The notes under the pieces are model-generated. The model ran no database searches, had not been told where the DNA came from, and saw nothing but the letters and a program-made list of their open reading frames with translations. A DNA stretch of 10,358 bases. Origin: Sedimenticola sp. GTDB lineage: Bacteria; Pseudomonadota; Gammaproteobacteria; Chromatiales; Chromatiaceae. The translations under genes were made by a program, and so were the position numbers. Each line of letters begins with the position of its first letter. The first letter of the stretch is position 1. The stretch spans positions 1-10,358 of the forward strand of contig JAPHUG010000251.1 in the NCBI GenBank assembly GCA_026197195.1. Direction: 5' to 3'. Below are positions 7,562 through 10,358 of this stretch, piece by piece.

Positions 7562-8457
7562 TCACTGTAGCCCAAACGTGAAAGTGCACTCTCATCACTC
7601 GACCAGCTCTTTTTAACCTTGACCCAAAGTTGCAAAAAAACTTTTTTATCAAAGAACTTTTCCATCTCTATCCTTGCCTGGGTACCCACGGCTTTCAGGG
7701 CTTCGCCCTTGGATCCGATGATAATATTCTTCTGACCCTCTCGCTCAACCCAAATTAGCCCATGAATTCGATAAAGATTACCCTCTTCTTCGAATTTTTC
7801 TATCTCCACTGTCAGCGCATAGGGTATCTCTTTTGCGTAACGCTGGGTCAACTGTTCCCTGATCAATTCAGCAGCAAAAAAGCGTTCAGACCTATCGGTC
7901 AACTGATCTTCTGGAAAATAGGCGATCCCTTCCGGCATTCCTGCCAACACCTGTTTTTCCAAAGGCGCTATATTGTCACCCTTTCGAGCAGACAGGGGGA
8001 TCACTGAATCAAACTTAAAACGCCCGGCAGTCTCTTCCAGGAACGGCAGAAGTTCCTCTTTATTTTTTATGGTGTCAATCTTGTTCACCAGTAGCAGGAC
8101 GGGAATTTCAAGACGAGCAATTGTTTCCAGCACCGCCTGATCTTCTTCCGTCCAACGTAATGCCTCTACAACAAAAAGAATCATATCGACATCAGCCAAC
8201 GCTGAGCGTGCCGTGCGATTCAGATAGCGATTCATTGCATGATCGCCACGTTTGTGAATGCCGGGTGTATCGACATAGATAATCTGACCCTCATCCGTGG
8301 TTTTTACCCCCAAGATACTGTGCCGGGTTGTCTGGGGCTTATGGGAGGTAATGGCCAGTTTTTGTCCGATCAATCGATTGAGTAAAGTGGATTTACCCAC
8401 ATTGGGTCGCCCTACGATGGCGCAATATCCACAGCGGCCGTTTTGTACATCAGACAT
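7558..8457 (-). CDS. era: GTPase Era, ribosome small-subunit assembly factor
   Basis: Era binds the 3' end of 16S rRNA and checks late 30S subunit maturation, linking it to GTP hydrolysis and growth. The 299-residue protein has the full GTPase set: G1 GRPNVGKS (16-23), switch threonines in PQTTRHS, G3 DTPG (63-66), G4 NKID (125-128) and G5 SARKG (156-160). The C-terminal type II KH domain carries IIIGSKGEALKAVG, its RNA-binding loop, and ends in LQLWVKVKKSW, usual for the family. The ATG start sits inside the end of rnc (8-bp overlap), with GAGG about 10 bases upstream. Pairing with rnc makes sense, since RNase III produces the rRNA precursors that Era then acts on. Confidence 0.97.
   Translation of the reverse strand: MSDVQNGRCGYCAIVGRPNVGKSTLLNRLIGQKLAITSHKPQTTRHSILGVKTTDEGQIIYVDTPGIHKRGDHAMNRYLNRTARSALADVDMILFVVEALRWTEEDQAVLETIARLEIPVLLLVNKIDTIKNKEELLPFLEETAGRFKFDSVIPLSARKGDNIAPLEKQVLAGMPEGIAYFPEDQLTDRSERFFAAELIREQLTQRYAKEIPYALTVEIEKFEEEGNLYRIHGLIWVEREGQKNIIIGSKGEALKAVGTQARIEMEKFFDKKVFLQLWVKVKKSWSSDESALSRLGYSD
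8450..8457 (-). promoter_or_regulatory. 8-bp overlap of rnc end and era start
   Basis: Reading the minus strand, ATGTCTGA contains the era ATG first and the rnc TGA at its end, so ribosomes finishing rnc pass the era start before stopping. This suggests coupled translation of the two RNA-maturation proteins. Confidence 0.6.
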
Positions 8458-9127
8458 TATCGAGTTGCCTCAGAAATTGATTGGCAGCATCCTGCTCAGC
8501 TTTACGTCGACTGGTGCCCTGCCCCTCGGTCACCAGATCCAGTTGAGTTACTTCACAGCTAACGGTAAAGCACTGATCGTGCTGCTCACCCGTTATACTG
8601 ACTATAGTGTATACCGGAAGGGGGAGCTTTTTGGACTGCAGCATCTCTTGCAGACGGGTTTTAGGGTCTTTCAGTTGGGACTTTTTCGAGAGGCCTGTGA
8701 GTTTGGTATCAAACAGCTTGAGGATGATCTCTCTTGCCTTTTCATAGCCCCCATCAAGGTAGATCGCAGCTAACAAGGCCTCCAGGGCATCCGCCAGTAT
8801 TGAGCCTCTGGAATGGCCACCGCTTCTCAGTTCACCCGGCCCCAGATTGAGAAATTTCCCCAGATCAAGCTCTCTGGCAATGTGAGCTAACGAATCACCT
8901 TTAACAAGGGTCGCTCTAAGACGGCTCAACTCACCTTCAGCCGCTTCAGGAAACTGCGCAAACAGGTAATCCGCAATGACAAACCCAAGAATGGCATCAC
9001 CCAGGAATTCGAGACGTTCATTATTAATACTGCCCGCACTGCGATGCGTTAGTGCGGTATCGGCCAAACCAGGGTTGTTAAATTCATAGCCAATGGTACG
9101 GCACAAACGTTCTAACGGTTCTCTCAA
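8450..9127 (-). CDS. rnc: Ribonuclease III
   Basis: RNase III cuts double-stranded RNA, including the 30S rRNA precursor, and processes many mRNAs. The 225 residues match the E. coli enzyme. The nuclease domain holds the signature NERLEFLGDA with E37, E40 and D44, and the second acidic pair D113 and E116 in ILADALEALLAA; these correspond to the E. coli metal-binding residues. KDPKTRLQEMLQ links to the C-terminal double-stranded RNA-binding domain, which ends in GTSRRKAEQDAA. The start is a TTG that shares two bases with the TGA stop of the DUF4845 gene, and its N-terminus aligns with E. coli Rnc; no ATG precedes the conserved region. The 3' end overlaps era by 8 bp. Confidence 0.97.
   Translation of the reverse strand: MREPLERLCRTIGYEFNNPGLADTALTHRSAGSINNERLEFLGDAILGFVIADYLFAQFPEAAEGELSRLRATLVKGDSLAHIARELDLGKFLNLGPGELRSGGHSRGSILADALEALLAAIYLDGGYEKAREIILKLFDTKLTGLSKKSQLKDPKTRLQEMLQSKKLPLPVYTIVSITGEQHDQCFTVSCEVTQLDLVTEGQGTSRRKAEQDAANQFLRQLDNV
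9124..9127 (-). promoter_or_regulatory. TTGA stop/start overlap joining the DUF4845 gene and rnc
   Basis: The DUF4845 stop TGA and the rnc TTG start share two bases, the same arrangement as at the era/recO junction. It implies reinitiation at a weak start and helps fix both gene ends. Confidence 0.6.
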
Positions 9128-9501
9128 TTTGATACCAGCTCTTTATGTTCGGCAAAAGTAATCAGCAACTCCATATTGCCAACCAGCTTTTTCTGCACCG
9201 TGTAGTTAATATCGATAGTCATGACACCAGGACTCTTTTTCACAGAGACATGTTCATCTTTCAAGTCATAGACTCCATTGATATCCAGTCTTTTCATGAT
9301 CATCAATTTCACTTCACGGGTAGAGCGTTTGGTAATCAACGGCTCCTCTTCCAACGCTTCAACCACATCTTTGACCGTAAGATTTTCTAGGTAGATAGGG
9401 ACAATCCGCATACCCAGAAGAGCAAAAAAGATCACCAGTGCAACTACTGTCATCCAACCGGTGAGTGTCATACCTTTTTGTTTTGAATGTAATCCGTACA
9501 T
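9124..9501 (-). CDS. DUF4845 family small membrane protein
   Basis: This 125-residue protein has no established function. One membrane helix spans about residues 15-35, after a short basic start containing KQKGMTLTGW. That start looks like a type IV prepilin leader (basic residues, Gly, then a long hydrophobic helix) but lacks the Glu expected at position +5 of the mature pilin, where a Gly stands. The remaining roughly 85 residues are mixed, charged and probably outside the cytoplasm; the helix is followed by RIVPIYLENLTVKDVVEAL, a conserved feature of the family. Genes of this type sit between lepB and rnc in many gammaproteobacteria, which is the main ground for the name. The ATG has a purine-rich GGGGGGAG stretch immediately upstream, and the stop overlaps the rnc start. 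Membership in a pilus or secretion pathway cannot be shown here. Confidence 0.85.
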   Translation of the reverse strand: MYGLHSKQKGMTLTGWMTVVALVIFFALLGMRIVPIYLENLTVKDVVEALEEEPLITKRSTREVKLMIMKRLDINGVYDLKDEHVSVKKSPGVMTIDINYTVQKKLVGNMELLITFAEHKELVSN

Positions 9502-9543
9502 CGCTCCCCCCTGTTTGTTATTTCGGTTGTTACTTTTGATTAA

Positions 9544-10358
9544 TTACTTAATGCCATTACCGAGGCGTTCCCAGGTAATCGGAAAGTCTGGCCGATTTGA
9601 GTCCCAGTTCATCCATATGGCAAACGCCTTACCAACCAGCAGGTTTTCAGGCACCAAGCCCCAGCAACGACTGTCGTTACTATTGTCCCGATTATCTCCC
9701 ATGGCAAAATAGTGGCCATCAGGTACGGTCAATGGACCTCGCATCAGAACCTGACAACCATAGCCAAAATCCGGGGCCATGGGGTTGATCAGGATCTCAT
9801 GTTCCACATCGCCAAGTTGTTCCAGGTTGTTTAGCGCCCCCGTCTCCCTGACGCCACTGCCTATCCCCGTATAGACACTGATATGCTGCTGAGACTGTGC
9901 CTCACCATTTACATAGAGCGTCTTGTTGCCATAACTGATGACATCTCCCGGGACGCCTACTACCCTTTTAATATAGTCCACCCGAGGATTTTGCGGATAC
10001 TTGAATACAAACACATCCCCTCGTTTAGGCTGATCAATCTCGATCACTTTTTTATTCAGCACGGGAAGGCGTATGCCGTATGAGAACTTATTCACCAGAA
10101 TAAAATCACCCACCAGCAGTGTCGGCATCATAGAACCGGAGGGGATTCGAAAAGGTTCCACTACAAACGAGCGTAAAACCAGTACTGCTAGAATGACGGG
10201 GAAAAATGAGCGCGAATACTCAACCAGCAATGGCTCTTTTGTCTTTTCACCCTTTGGCGACGGCTGGCGACGTTTTTTGGCAAAAAAAAGGGCATCGATC
10301 AGCCATATGAACCCTGTAATAGCAGTAGCAATGACAAGAAAAAGTGGGAAATCAAAAT
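9544..10358 (-). CDS. lepB: Signal peptidase I (LepB), 5' end just outside window
   Basis: LepB removes signal peptides from secreted proteins at the outer face of the inner membrane, using a Ser-Lys dyad. The frame stays open to the right edge; comparison with E. coli LepB suggests only a few N-terminal residues are missing. A TTG at 10230 is internal, not the start. Two membrane helices are visible, one in FPLFLVIATAITGFIWLID and one in FFPVILAVLVL, separated by a short basic cytoplasmic loop. The nucleophile Ser in IPSGSMMPTL is encoded at 10132-10134 and the general-base Lys in YIKRVVG at 9967-9969. Box E is present as MGDNRDNSNDSR. At about 270 visible residues it is shorter than the E. 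coli protein (324), mainly in the periplasmic insert and loop. It heads the visible part of the cluster; a 42-bp gap precedes the DUF4845 gene. Confidence 0.96.
   Translation of the reverse strand, partial: FDFPLFLVIATAITGFIWLIDALFFAKKRRQPSPKGEKTKEPLLVEYSRSFFPVILAVLVLRSFVVEPFRIPSGSMMPTLLVGDFILVNKFSYGIRLPVLNKKVIEIDQPKRGDVFVFKYPQNPRVDYIKRVVGVPGDVISYGNKTLYVNGEAQSQQHISVYTGIGSGVRETGALNNLEQLGDVEHEILINPMAPDFGYGCQVLMRGPLTVPDGHYFAMGDNRDNSNDSRCWGLVPENLLVGKAFAIWMNWDSNRPDFPITWERLGNGIK

Noticed and set aside
8297..8773. 158-residue plus-strand open frame across the rnc/era junction
   Set aside because: It lies wholly antisense to rnc and era, both unmistakable, shows no recognisable domain, and is explained as a chance open frame opposite coding DNA.
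10228..10358. Reading lepB as complete from the TTG at 10230
   Set aside because: The frame continues upstream to the window edge with the expected first membrane helix and basic loop of LepB, so the gene is 5'-partial instead.

Overview
The window reads as ordinary chromosomal DNA of a gammaproteobacterium. The clearest sign is the minus-strand gene order lepB, DUF4845 gene, rnc, era, recO, pdxJ, a conserved housekeeping cluster of that class. A haem-type c-di-GMP sensor (which needs cytochrome c maturation) and a cobalamin gene would suit a free-living or symbiotic respiring lineage such as the sulfur oxidisers. That placement is inference; no marker gene here fixes the genus.

Layout. Positions 1-2107 hold two minus-strand genes: a saccharopine dehydrogenase-like/lysine 6-dehydrogenase-like oxidoreductase, then an ALDH7 (AmaB-type) aldehyde dehydrogenase that runs off the left edge. 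Together they could convert lysine to alpha-aminoadipate. A 160-bp divergent gap separates them from cobQ, the only plus-strand gene (2268-3743), which encodes cobyric acid synthase without other cobalamin genes nearby. cobQ meets, tail to tail with one base between, a large minus-strand gene (3745-5904). That gene encodes a membrane-bound, predicted c-haem-binding DUF3365 sensor fused to GGDEF and EAL domains with intact catalytic residues.

Positions 5905-6074 form a 170-bp spacer with a plausible sigma70-type promoter and a perfect inverted repeat close to its expected start point. The rest (6075-10358) is the housekeeping cluster, transcribed right to left: signal peptidase I (5' end just outside the window), a small DUF4845 membrane protein, RNase III, Era GTPase, RecO and PdxJ. 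Three junctions overlap, and two of these are TTGA overlaps in which the downstream gene appears to start at TTG, suggesting translational coupling. acpS, which follows pdxJ in enterobacteria, is not here.

No tRNA, rRNA, CRISPR array, insertion sequence, cobalamin riboswitch or strong intrinsic terminator was seen. I found no clearly novel multi-gene system. The most interesting items are the haem-linked GGDEF-EAL protein with its promoter-proximal palindrome, the lysine-degradation pair, and the TTG-coupled junctions.
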